NCBI RefSeq assembly: GCF_004011175.1
Contig: NZ_RQXX01000002.1
Coordinates: 868,001-932,000 of the forward strand
DNA: 64,000 nucleotides
Origin: Mesobaculum littorinae
GTDB taxonomy: Bacteria > Pseudomonadota > Alphaproteobacteria > Rhodobacterales > Rhodobacteraceae
Reading direction: 5' to 3'
The notes under the pieces are model-generated. The model was not told the DNA's origin and did not search any database. It saw nothing but the letters and a program-made list of their open reading frames with translations. Positions within the stretch are counted from its first letter, which is position 1; the number at the start of each line of letters is the position of its first letter. Position numbers and translations under genes: made by a program. This document shows, piece after piece, positions 28,463-36,219 of the stretch.

Positions 28463-29698
28463 CTATTGGGTCCGCGTGGCGGTCAGGTCCACGGCGACGT
28501 CGACCATGGTGCCCAGCGTGCCCTCGTTCTGGCCCGAGCCGATGTCGAAGTCGCGCCGGTCAAGCTCGGTCTGGCCGGTCATCCGGGCCGTGTCCCCCTG
28601 GATGTCGAGCGTGAAGGGCAGCGCGACCGGGATCTCGGCGCCCTTGAGCGTCAGGGTCCCGCGCGCAACGTAGGTTTCGTCCTCTGTGCCACGTTCGATC
28701 CGGGCGTCGAAGATCGCGGTCGGAAAGCTTTCGGCGGCGAAATAGTCGGGCCCGAGGGCCTGATCGGTGACCGAGCCCAGCGTCAGGCTGGGGATCGCGA
28801 TCTGCACCTCGACCTCGCCCATGTCCTCGGGCGCGGCGTCGGGGTCGAAGGCGATGCGGGCGGTCCAGTCGGCAAAGCTGCCCTCGACCCGGCTGCCGAA
28901 CTGCTCGACCCCGAGGCCGATGCGCCCGGTGTCGACCAGCCAGTTGCCGCCTTCCTGCGCGGCCAGCGTGATGGCGGGGGCGCCGGAACTGGCGCCCTCG
29001 CCCGGACCCGAGGTGGCCAGCCCGGCGGCGATCGCGCCGGAGGCGGCAAGGATGAGGGCGGCCGAGATCAGCGCGGGCCCGTGGCGGTTGGGCGCGGGGT
29101 CGGCGGGGGCGGCGTGGCCCCGCAGCATCCGCGACAGCACCGCGTCGCGGTCGTAGAGCGCGTGTTTCAGCGCGCCGGCCACGTGCAGCACCAGCGCGGC
29201 GACGAAGAGCCGGGCGAAGACCCAGTGCACCGCGCCGGCCGCGCCCGCCACGGCCTCGGACTTGGGCACGAAGGGCAGCGACTGGCCGAAGGGCCACAGG
29301 ATCGGCGCGAAGCCCGAGGTGGCGGCATGGATCACCCATCCCGACAGCGGCATCACCACGAGCGCGGCATAAAGCGTCCAGTGCACGGTTTCCGCCAGCA
29401 GCGTTTCGCCTCGTCGCGTAGGATGCACCGGTGCGGGCCGAGGCTGGCCCACAGCCCAGAGGATCCGCAACAGCGCGACGAGGAAGGTGGTCAGGCCAAG
29501 CGTCTTGTGCACCGAGAACGCCATCCCCTTGCGCGCGATCTCGTCCTCGGTCCCGGCGGGAAGCGCGTGCGCGATCCAGCCCAGCGGCAGCACGACGAGG
29601 ATCAGCGCCGCCGTGGCCCAGTGGAACCCGCGCGTGACGGCACCGTAGCTGTTGGCAGAGTTGGCAAGCCCGGAGCGGGCAGGGGCGGCTGTGGTCAT
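28463..29698 (-). CDS. Cytochrome b561 domain fused to a YceI domain
   Basis: 411-aa inner-membrane protein. Residues 1-190 form a four-helix di-haem cytochrome b561: RGFHWATAALILVVLPLGWIAHALPAG, AFSVHKTLGLTTFLVALLRILW, ETVHWTLYAALVVMPLSGWVIHAATSG and GAVHWVFARLFVAALVLHVAGALKHAL, each with His residues that can ligate haem. A fifth hydrophobic helix (ALISAALILAASGAIAAGLA) links to a periplasmic YceI barrel (about 245-411: WTARIAFDP, GSVTDQALGPDYF, GTLTLKGAEIPVALPF, DRRDFDIG). b561 proteins exchange electrons with quinol; the fused YceI probably presents a lipid or isoprenoid ligand to the haem side (inference). ATG 29698 with AGGAAG upstream is chosen over a longer frame. Confidence 0.87.
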   Translation of the reverse strand: MTTAAPARSGLANSANSYGAVTRGFHWATAALILVVLPLGWIAHALPAGTEDEIARKGMAFSVHKTLGLTTFLVALLRILWAVGQPRPAPVHPTRRGETLLAETVHWTLYAALVVMPLSGWVIHAATSGFAPILWPFGQSLPFVPKSEAVAGAAGAVHWVFARLFVAALVLHVAGALKHALYDRDAVLSRMLRGHAAPADPAPNRHGPALISAALILAASGAIAAGLATSGPGEGASSGAPAITLAAQEGGNWLVDTGRIGLGVEQFGSRVEGSFADWTARIAFDPDAAPEDMGEVEVQIAIPSLTLGSVTDQALGPDYFAAESFPTAIFDARIERGTEDETYVARGTLTLKGAEIPVALPFTLDIQGDTARMTGQTELDRRDFDIGSGQNEGTLGTMVDVAVDLTATRTQ

Positions 29699-30159
29699 GG
29701 CGGCGGCTTCCTGAGGGATCTGGGTGCGACAGCCATGCCCCGGACGGCGCCGCAGGGCAATCGCTCTGCGGTGCAGAGACCTTGTGCGCCTGCGCAAGGT
29801 CGAGGGCGACGCTTCCGGCGACGGAAGTGCCGGCGCCGTGCGTAGCCCCGGGGGCGCCCGGGGTAGGGGGCGCAGGCCACGGGCCGGTGCGCCACCCCGC
29901 GCCGCCGGGGGCTGAATGGATGCGCGTGGCCCGTGCTGGTGAAAGAGCCGTGTCCGGCCGGGGCAAGTTATTTACGTATCAGGCGCGGCTGCGGTGCTGG
30001 CGAGGGCAGGCGCTGAAAGGGTGCCCGCGTGGCATGGCGATTGCCATCCGGAGGCGCCCCGGCTTGGAACGCGCGGACCTGTCCCTTGGGGGGGCGGCGT
30101 TGCGCGTCGGCGCGCTGCACGCTATGCCCCGGGGGGTTATGAACAAGGAAGGAGCGGCG
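29699..30159. other. 461-bp divergent intergenic region
   Basis: Between the b561-YceI gene and fabD. No supported ORF. It holds a near-palindromic 16-mer, GCATGGCGATTGCCAT (30032-30047), found again at 60712-60727. No convincing promoter pair was identified, although both flanking genes need one here. Confidence 0.5.
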
Positions 30160-31089
30160 ATGAGCCGGGCATATGTGTTTCCGGGCCAGGGTGCCCAGGT
30201 GATCGGCATGGGGGCCGCGCTGGCCGAGGCTTTTCCCGCCGCGCGCGCGGTTTTCGACGAGGTCGACGCGGCGCTTGGGGAAAAGCTCTCCTCTCTCATC
30301 TGGGAGGGTGATGCAGAGACGCTGACCCGGACCGAGAACGCGCAGCCCGCGCTGATGGCGACCTCGCTCGCCGCGTTCCGCGCGCTCGAGTCCGAGGGGC
30401 TGGGGCTGGAGGGCGTGGCCTTTGTCGCGGGTCATTCGCTGGGCGAATACTCGGCGCTCTGTGCCGCGGGCGCGCTCGGGCTGTCCGACGCCGCGCGGCT
30501 GCTGCGGCTGCGGGGCCGCGCGATGCAGGAGGCCGTGCCCGCCGGGCAGGGCGCGATGGCGGCGCTTCTGGGTGTCGATTTTGCCGCCGCCGCCGCGATC
30601 GCCGCGGACGCCGCGCAGGGCGAGGTCTGCCAGGCCGCCAACGACAATGATCCCGCGCAGGTCGTGATTTCGGGCCATGCCGCCGCGGTCGAACGGGCGA
30701 TGACGCTGGCCAAGGAGCGCGGCGCCAAGCGGGCCGTGGCCCTGCCGGTGTCGGCGCCGTTCCACTGCGCGCTGATGCAGCCCGCGGCCGAAACCATGCA
30801 CGCGGCCCTGGCCGAGGCGCGGATCGTGGCCCCTGCCGTGCCGGTCGTCACCAACGTCACCGCCGCCCCGGAAAGCGATCCCGAGCGCATCCGCACCCTG
30901 CTGGTCGAGCAGGTCACCGGGTCGGTCCGCTGGCGCGAAAGCGTCGCCGCGATGGCCGGGCTGGGCGTGACCGAGTTCTGGGAGATCGGCGCTGGCAAGG
31001 CGCTGTCGGGGATGATCCGGCGGATCGACAAGGGCGCCGCCACCCGCGCCATCGGCACGCCCGAGGACGTGGCCGCCGCGAAGGGCTGA
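30160..31089 (+). CDS. fabD: Malonyl-CoA:ACP transacylase FabD
   Basis: 309-aa cytoplasmic enzyme loading malonyl onto acyl carrier protein for fatty acid synthesis. Seen: YVFPGQGAQVIGMGAALAE at the N-terminus, the nucleophile elbow GHSLGEYSAL (catalytic Ser about residue 92), QAANDNDPAQVVISGH, and the catalytic His in VSAPFHCALM. Length is standard. ATG 30160 follows AAGGAAGGAG. First gene of fabD-fabG-acpP-fabF-mltG, the usual order of the fab cluster. Confidence 0.97.
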   Translation: MSRAYVFPGQGAQVIGMGAALAEAFPAARAVFDEVDAALGEKLSSLIWEGDAETLTRTENAQPALMATSLAAFRALESEGLGLEGVAFVAGHSLGEYSALCAAGALGLSDAARLLRLRGRAMQEAVPAGQGAMAALLGVDFAAAAAIAADAAQGEVCQAANDNDPAQVVISGHAAAVERAMTLAKERGAKRAVALPVSAPFHCALMQPAAETMHAALAEARIVAPAVPVVTNVTAAPESDPERIRTLLVEQVTGSVRWRESVAAMAGLGVTEFWEIGAGKALSGMIRRIDKGAATRAIGTPEDVAAAKG

Positions 31090-31297
31090 TCGCGCCGGAC
31101 GGGCCCGGGCCCCGCAGCGGCGGAAGGCGAGCGTCAGGGGTCCGGCATGCCCCTGCCGCCACGCGCCTCCGCGGCGGGCGTCAGGTCCAGGGCGTGGCGA
31201 GCAGGGCCCCCGGCGGGCCCGTGCGAAGGACAAGGTCGTCTCGGATCGCCGGTTGGCCGGCGAGACGGGGCGAGGAACAGGACAAGGAAGACGCAAG

Positions 31298-32035
31298 ATG
31301 TTCGATCTGACTGGTAAAGGCGCGCTCGTCACCGGGGCGTCGGGCGGCATAGGCGCGGCGATCGCACGGGGGCTGCACGGGGCCGGGGCGACCGTCGCCC
31401 TGTCCGGCACCCGCGAGGCGCCGCTGCAGGAGCTGGCCGCCGAACTGGGCGAGCGGGCGCATGTTCTGCCCTGCAACCTCGGCGATGCCGAGGCGGTGGC
31501 CGCGCTGCCCAAGCAGGCGGTCGAGGCGATGGGCGAGCTGTCGATCCTCGTCAACAACGCGGGCATCACCCGCGACAACATCTTCATGCGGATGTCGGAC
31601 GCCGAGTGGCAGGAGGTTCTGGACGTGAACCTGACCGCCTCGATGCGGCTGTGCCGCGGCGTGATGCGGCCGATGATGAAGGCCCGCTGGGGGCGGATCG
31701 TGAATATCTCGTCCATCGTCGGCAGTACCGGCAACCCGGGGCAGGCGAACTATGCCGCCGCCAAGGCGGGTCTGGTCGGCATGACCAAGTCGCTGGCCTA
31801 CGAGGTCGCGAGCCGCGGCATCACCGTGAACGCCGTCGCGCCGGGGTTCATCGAAACCGCCATGACCGACAAGCTGAACGATGAGCAGAAGGGCCAGATT
31901 CTGAGCCAGGTGCCGATGTCGCGGATGGGCACCCCGGACGAGATCGCGGCGGCGGTGCTGTACCTCGCCAGCCCCGAGGCGGGATATGTCACCGGCGCCA
32001 CGCTGCACGTCAACGGCGGCATGGCGATGCTGTGA
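31298..32035 (+). CDS. fabG: 3-oxoacyl-ACP reductase FabG
   Basis: 245-aa NADPH-dependent SDR reducing beta-ketoacyl-ACP. GASGGIGAAIARGLHGAGATV is the NADP loop, NNAGITRDNIFMRMSD the typical FabG segment, and the Ser/Tyr/Lys triad lies in VNISSIVGSTGNPGQANYAAAKAG. The end GATLHVNGGMAML is the FabG consensus. ATG 31298 has AGGAAG seven bases upstream. A 208-bp gap separates it from fabD and 402 bp from acpP, so acpP may have an additional promoter. Confidence 0.97.
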   Translation: MFDLTGKGALVTGASGGIGAAIARGLHGAGATVALSGTREAPLQELAAELGERAHVLPCNLGDAEAVAALPKQAVEAMGELSILVNNAGITRDNIFMRMSDAEWQEVLDVNLTASMRLCRGVMRPMMKARWGRIVNISSIVGSTGNPGQANYAAAKAGLVGMTKSLAYEVASRGITVNAVAPGFIETAMTDKLNDEQKGQILSQVPMSRMGTPDEIAAAVLYLASPEAGYVTGATLHVNGGMAML

Positions 32036-32437
32036 GCGCCGCGCCCGCTCCGCGGGCCTGCAGCCCGCGGGTTGTGCGTGTCGATGGGCGTGCGGGCCGG
32101 GCTGCGGGGACGCGGTGTCGGGCCGTGGTATCGGCCAGCGGCGCGGCGATGTGTGGCTGTGGTCTGCGGGGCTGCGGTCTGCCGGGCGTGGCGCGGCAGG
32201 GCAGCCTGTTTCCCACGCGCGAGATTCATTTGCGCAACGGGAACCCGATGCGCCGCTCGCCGCTTCCGCGAAAGCGTTTGCCTTCGGGAAACGATATGAT
32301 ATGAGCGGCGCACTTGATTTGAGGGGTATCCCGAGAGGGTGCCCTCTTGACGTGTCTTCGACCGAAGGCGCGTCCGAACCGGCCCGTGCGGCCTCAGAAC
32401 GAACCGGAACGGACCCGGGAAACCAAGAGGAAGTGAC
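32036..32437. other. 402-bp region between fabG and acpP
   Basis: No ORF supported. The second half is A/T-richer (about 32265-32340) with TTGCCT (32278) and TATGAG (32300) 16 bp apart, a weak candidate promoter giving a leader of about 130 nt for acpP. Separate high-level expression of acpP would fit. Confidence 0.4.
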
Positions 32438-32671
32438 ATGAGCGACATCGCAGATCGCGTCAGGAAGATCGTCGTCGAGCATCTGGGCGTCGAAGAAGAG
32501 AAGGTCACCGAGAATGCGTCGTTCATCGACGATCTCGGCGCCGACAGCCTCGACACCGTCGAGCTGGTCATGGCCTTCGAAGAGGAATTCGGGATCGAGA
32601 TTCCGGACGACGCCGCCGAGACGATCCAGACCTTTGGCGATGCGGTGAAGTTCATCAAGGAAGCCCAGTAA
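32438..32671 (+). CDS. acpP: Acyl carrier protein
   Basis: 77 aa, small and acidic. The phosphopantetheine attachment site is the Ser in [21 protein letters not shown] (about residue 37), and the ends [17 protein letters not shown] and [13 protein letters not shown] are standard. It carries growing acyl chains for FabD/F/G and for lipid A synthesis. GAGGAAG lies five bases ahead of the ATG; an intrinsic terminator follows 48 bp after the stop. Confidence 0.98.
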   Translation: MSDIADRVRKIVVEHLGVEEEKVTENASFIDDLGADSLDTVELVMAFEEEFGIEIPDDAAETIQTFGDAVKFIKEAQ

Positions 32672-33042
32672 GGGCCTTCCCCGGATCGCGAAAGCGCTCC
32701 GGAGCCGCAGCAAGACATGACGGCGCCCCGCCCGGGGCGCCGTTTTCGATTCCGGTCGGGCGATTCCGGCGGAAGCGGGGTCGGGAACCGGAGGCCCGCT
32801 TCGAGGCGGCGGACCTGACTTTCCGGCGCTGCCCGCACCCCCGGGGCGGCGGGCGCCTTTGGGGCCCCCTCTGGGACCCCACCGGGCGGCTTTGGCCCCG
32901 AAACCGGCGGTTTCTCCGCCGAAGGGGCGGAAATCGGGCGAATAATGGCGGATCGCTGCCTGCAACATGCGCGCGGCACCCTTTCCACCCTGCCCGGGGG
33001 CGTGTATCAGAGCCGGCGGACGGACTAGGGAGTAGCTTGGAC
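32672..33042. other. 371-bp region between acpP and fabF
   Basis: Contains the acpP terminator (32720-32746) and then about 290 bp with no ORF or clear promoter. fabF must be served by partial read-through or a promoter I could not identify. Confidence 0.45.
32720..32746 (+). terminator. Intrinsic terminator after acpP
   Basis: Stem ACGGCGCCCC / GGGGCGCCGT (10 bp), loop GCCC, then TTT. Located 48 bp after the acpP stop. Confidence 0.88.
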
Positions 33043-34305
33043 ATGCGGCGAGTAGTGGTCACCGGAATGGGGATGGTCAGCCCGCTGGCCTCGGGCGTCG
33101 AGGCGACGTGGACGCGGCTTCTGGCCGGCGAATCCGGCGCGGGCACGATCGAGAAGTTCGACGCCAGCCACTTGGCGACGCCCTATGCCTGCGAGGTTCC
33201 GCGCGGCGACGGCAGCAACGACAGCTTCAATCCCGACGACTGGATGGCGCCGAAAGAACAGCGCAAGGTCGACGACTTCATCCTTTACGGCGTGGCCGCC
33301 GCGGACCAGGCGGTGAAGGACGCTGGCTGGACGCCCGAGGACGAAGAGGACCGCCTGCGCACCGGCGTGATGATCGGATCGGGCATCGGCGGGCTGAACT
33401 CGATCGCCGAAACCGCCGTCCTGATCAAGGAGAAGGGCCCGCGCCGCGTGTCGCCCTTCTTCATCCCCGGCGCGCTGATCAACCTCGTCTCGGGGCAGGT
33501 GTCGATCCGCTACGGCTTCAAGGGCCCGAACCACGCCGTCGTCACCGCCTGTTCGACCGGCGCCCATGCCATCGGCGATGCGGCCCGGCTGATCGGTTAC
33601 GGCGATGCCGACGTGATGGTCGCGGGCGGCACCGAAAGCCCGATTTCGGAAATCGGCATCGCCGGGTTCAACGCCTGCAAGGCGCTGTCGACCAAGCGGG
33701 CCGACGATCCGCAGCGCGCCAGCCGCCCGTATGATGCCGACCGCGACGGCTTTGTCATGGGCGAGGGTGCGGGCGTCGTGGTCCTGGAGGAGCTTGACCA
33801 CGCGCTGGCGCGCGGCGCCAAGATTTATGGCGAGATCATCGGCTATGGCCTCTCGGGCGACGCCTACCACATCACCGCGCCGTCCGAGGACGGCGACGGC
33901 GGCTTCCGCTCGATGAAGATGGCGCTGGAGCGTGCGGGCCTGACGCCCGACGACGTCGACTACATCAACGCGCACGGCACCTCGACCATGGCCGACGTGA
34001 TCGAGCTGGCCGCTGTCGAACGCCTGATGGGCGAGGCGGCGGCGAAGGCCACGATGAGCTCGACCAAGTCGGCGATCGGCCACCTTCTGGGGGCCGCAGG
34101 CGCGGTCGAGGCGATCTTCTGCCTGCTGGCGATGCGCGACCAGGTGGCGCCGCCGACGATCAACCTGGATAACCCCGCCGTGACGCCGAAGCTCGACCTT
34201 GCCGCGAATGCCAAGCGCGAGCGCGAGATCGACGTCGCGCTGTCGAACAGCTTCGGGTTCGGCGGGACCAACGCGACGCTGGTGATGCGGAGGTATTCCG
34301 CCTGA
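33043..34305 (+). CDS. fabF: 3-oxoacyl-ACP synthase II FabF
   Basis: 420-aa condensing enzyme elongating acyl-ACP with malonyl-ACP. Catalytic Cys in VTACSTGAHAIGDA, His in YINAHGTSTMAD, Lys-His in KSAIGHLLGAAGAVE; the end NSFGFGGTNATLVMRR is the family consensus. The ATG at 33043 gives the usual MRRVVVTGMGMVSPL start; an in-frame TTG two codons upstream is possible and has closer spacing to AGGGAG. Its last base A is shared with the ATG of mltG (TGATG), coupling the two. Confidence 0.97.
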   Translation: MRRVVVTGMGMVSPLASGVEATWTRLLAGESGAGTIEKFDASHLATPYACEVPRGDGSNDSFNPDDWMAPKEQRKVDDFILYGVAAADQAVKDAGWTPEDEEDRLRTGVMIGSGIGGLNSIAETAVLIKEKGPRRVSPFFIPGALINLVSGQVSIRYGFKGPNHAVVTACSTGAHAIGDAARLIGYGDADVMVAGGTESPISEIGIAGFNACKALSTKRADDPQRASRPYDADRDGFVMGEGAGVVVLEELDHALARGAKIYGEIIGYGLSGDAYHITAPSEDGDGGFRSMKMALERAGLTPDDVDYINAHGTSTMADVIELAAVERLMGEAAAKATMSSTKSAIGHLLGAAGAVEAIFCLLAMRDQVAPPTINLDNPAVTPKLDLAANAKREREIDVALSNSFGFGGTNATLVMRRYSA

Positions 34306-35459
34306 TGTGGCGCAACATCGCCTCGAACGCGTTGACGCTGTTCATCGTCGTGCTGGTCGCGGCGGCGGGCTTTGTCGCATGGGCGAAATCCCAGTTCACC
34401 GCGCCGGGACCGTTGGCGCAGGCCATCTGCCTCGAGGTCGAGCCGGGCAGCAGCCTTGTCTCCGTCTCGGGCGATCTGGCCGAGCGTGGCGCGGTGGCGC
34501 ACCCGATAATCTTTCGCATCGGCGCGGACTACACCGACCGGGCCGACCTGCTGAAGGCCGGCAGCTTTTTGATCCCCGAGGGCGCCTCGAACGACGAGAT
34601 CGTCGAGATCGTCACCCGCGGCGGGCAGTCGACCTGCGGCACCGAGATCGTCTATCGCATCGGCGTCACCTCGCAGGTGCTGCGGGTGCAGGAGCTTGAC
34701 CCCGCCACCGGCACCTTCGAGACGCGCGAGGAGTTCGACCCCGACACCCCCGACGTGCCCGAGCTTTATACCCAGCTGCGCGAGACGGCGGGCACCCGCT
34801 ATCGCGTGGTGCTGGCCGAGGGCGCGACCAGCTGGCAGATCGCCGAGGCCCTGCGCCACGTCGATTTCCTGGAGGGCGAGATTGCCGAGGTGCCGCCCGA
34901 GGGGATGCTGGCGCCCAGCAACTACGCGGTCCGCGCCGGGGCCGACCGCAGCGAGCTTTTGCAACAGATGCAGGTGCTGCAGCAGGAGCGGCTGGCCGAG
35001 GTCTGGGAAAGCCGCCAGGACGACCTGCCGATCGAGACGCCGGAAGAGGCTTTGATCCTCGCCTCGATCATCGAGAAGGAAACCGGGGTTCCCGAGGAAC
35101 GGCGCCAGGTTGCCAGCGTCTTCGTCAACCGTCTGCGCGAAGGCATCCGCCTGCAGACCGATCCGACGGTGATCTATGGCATCACCAACGGCGAAGGCGT
35201 GCTGGGCCGGGGGCTGCGGCGCAGCGAGCTGGACGCCGAGACGCCCTACAACACCTATGCCATCGCGGGCCTGCCGCCGACGCCCATCGCCAACCCGGGG
35301 CTGGAAAGCCTGCGCGCGGCCGTGGACCCGGCCGAGACGAACTATACCTACTTCGTCGCCGACGGCTCGGGCGGGCACGCCTTTGCCGAGACGCTGGCCG
35401 AGCACAACGAGAACGTCGCCCGCTGGCGCGCACTGGAAGCCGAGCGGGGCGGCGAGTAG
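34305..35459 (+). CDS. mltG: Endolytic murein transglycosylase MltG
   Basis: 384-aa inner-membrane enzyme with one N-terminal anchor (NALTLFIVVLVAAAGFVAWA) and a periplasmic YceG domain that cuts nascent glycan strands and may release them from synthesis complexes. The catalytic Glu is in LASIIEKETGVPEERRQVASVFVNRL; DPTVIYGI and YNTYAIAGLPPTPIANPGL are the other conserved segments. The family's usual length is about 340-390. It overlaps the fabF stop by one base, a link often seen in Alphaproteobacteria. The GTA cluster begins 424 bp downstream. Confidence 0.95.
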   Translation: MWRNIASNALTLFIVVLVAAAGFVAWAKSQFTAPGPLAQAICLEVEPGSSLVSVSGDLAERGAVAHPIIFRIGADYTDRADLLKAGSFLIPEGASNDEIVEIVTRGGQSTCGTEIVYRIGVTSQVLRVQELDPATGTFETREEFDPDTPDVPELYTQLRETAGTRYRVVLAEGATSWQIAEALRHVDFLEGEIAEVPPEGMLAPSNYAVRAGADRSELLQQMQVLQQERLAEVWESRQDDLPIETPEEALILASIIEKETGVPEERRQVASVFVNRLREGIRLQTDPTVIYGITNGEGVLGRGLRRSELDAETPYNTYAIAGLPPTPIANPGLESLRAAVDPAETNYTYFVADGSGGHAFAETLAEHNENVARWRALEAERGGE

Positions 35460-35694
35460 GCGCGGTCCGCGGCGTCCCGAGGGCGCCGCGGAGCCGACAC
35501 CGGAGCGCGGCAGGCGCTTGCGGGGTCCGCGGTGCCTGCATCGGGGCGCAAGCGCCTCGTGTCTGGCGGCGTGGCGCCGATCGGACACCGGGCGCGCGCC
35601 GCGAGGCCCGTGAAGTCACCGGAAAGCCCGGGAAAATTCGGGCCTCGGTCAGTGCAGCGCGGACGCCGGCCGGTCGTCGGGCCGGCCAGGAAAC

Positions 35695-35709
35695 TTAACG
35701 ATTTCTTGC
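35695..35709 (+). promoter_or_regulatory. CtrA-like half-matching site upstream of the GTA promoter
   Basis: TTAACGATTTCTTGC fits TTAA-n7-TTAA at six of eight positions and is centred about 50 bp before the -35. CtrA is an established activator of GTA production in Rhodobacter capsulatus, largely acting through GafA, so direct binding here is only a possibility. Confidence 0.35.
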
Positions 35710-35750
35710 TGTTGCGCGCGCGGGGTGATGCACGCGGAGGGTGATCGTGC

Positions 35751-35779
35751 TTGACTTTGCGCACGGTCCAGGGTATACC
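35751..35779 (+). promoter_or_regulatory. Sigma-70-type promoter of the GTA operon
   Basis: -35 TTGACT (5/6), exact 17-bp spacer, -10 TATACC (4/6). Predicted start near 35786, giving a leader of about 98 nt before g1. It is the best sigma-70 match seen in the window. Confidence 0.75.
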
Positions 35780-35804
35780 TTTGGGCAAGCTGGAAGACAT
35801 GGGC

Positions 35805-35840
35805 AAGCGGCCCGGGCAAGGATGCCCGAGGCCGCTTTTT
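35805..35840 (+). terminator. Intrinsic terminator inside the GTA leader (attenuator-like)
   Basis: Stem AAGCGGCCCGGGCA / TGCCCG-A-GGCCGCTT, 14 bp with one bulged A, loop AGGA, then further T residues. It ends about 43 bp before the g1 ATG and begins only about 20 nt after the predicted transcription start. Most transcripts from the promoter would end as an RNA of roughly 55 nt unless read-through is enabled. Confidence 0.8.
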
Positions 35841-35883
35841 CGTGTCTGTCGTGCGGAGCCCTACGGAAAGGCGGTCTGCACAG

Positions 35884-36219
35884 ATGACGTTGATACGTTC
35901 GGAACCTGATACCGAAGCGGGTGGCGCCACGGCGCTGCTGCGTGCCGCCGAGGCACATTACCGGGAGGCCCTCGAGGACCTTCTGGCGATGAAGATGTAC
36001 CTGAAGGATCGCGACGACCTGCCCGAGACGGAGATCCGTCGCGTGGGCCAGGCCTATGGACGCGCGACCCAGACCCTGTTCGACGAAAGGAAGAAGCTTG
36101 AAGAGCAGCTTAAACGCGAGCGGGGCATCGCCGGGGACCATGCGCTCGATTTCGATGCGGCACGTGATGAAATCGGGGGCCGCCTCTCTCGCCTCCGTGA
36201 GCGAAGGCGCGCAGAATGA
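35884..36219 (+). CDS. GTA protein g1 (small terminase-type)
   Basis: 111 aa. N-terminal polar region, then helices LLRAAEAHYREALEDLLAMKMYLKDR, ETEIRRVGQAYGRATQTLFDERKKLEEQLKRERG and DFDAARDEIGGRLSRLRERR. This all-helical charged layout and its place as first gene match orfg1 of the R. capsulatus GTA, which acts as a small terminase lacking the specific DNA-binding function of phage TerS; GTAs package random host DNA. It overlaps the 5' end of g2. Confidence 0.85.
   Translation: MTLIRSEPDTEAGGATALLRAAEAHYREALEDLLAMKMYLKDRDDLPETEIRRVGQAYGRATQTLFDERKKLEEQLKRERGIAGDHALDFDAARDEIGGRLSRLRERRRAE

Larger units (their letters stand above)
35460..35883. other. 424-bp region upstream of the GTA operon
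   Basis: No gene. In order it holds an inverted repeat GCCGGCC...GGCCGGC (35665-35686), an A/T-rich patch with a CtrA-like TTAA-n7-TTGC (35695-35709), a sigma-70 promoter (35751-35779), and a leader terminator (35805-35840) ahead of g1. Described in separate entries. Confidence 0.7.

Noticed and set aside
35665-35686. GCCGGCC/GGCCGGC hairpin as a terminator for mltG
   Set aside because: It is followed by CAGGAAAC with no T-tract, so intrinsic termination is unlikely; left as an unexplained dyad.
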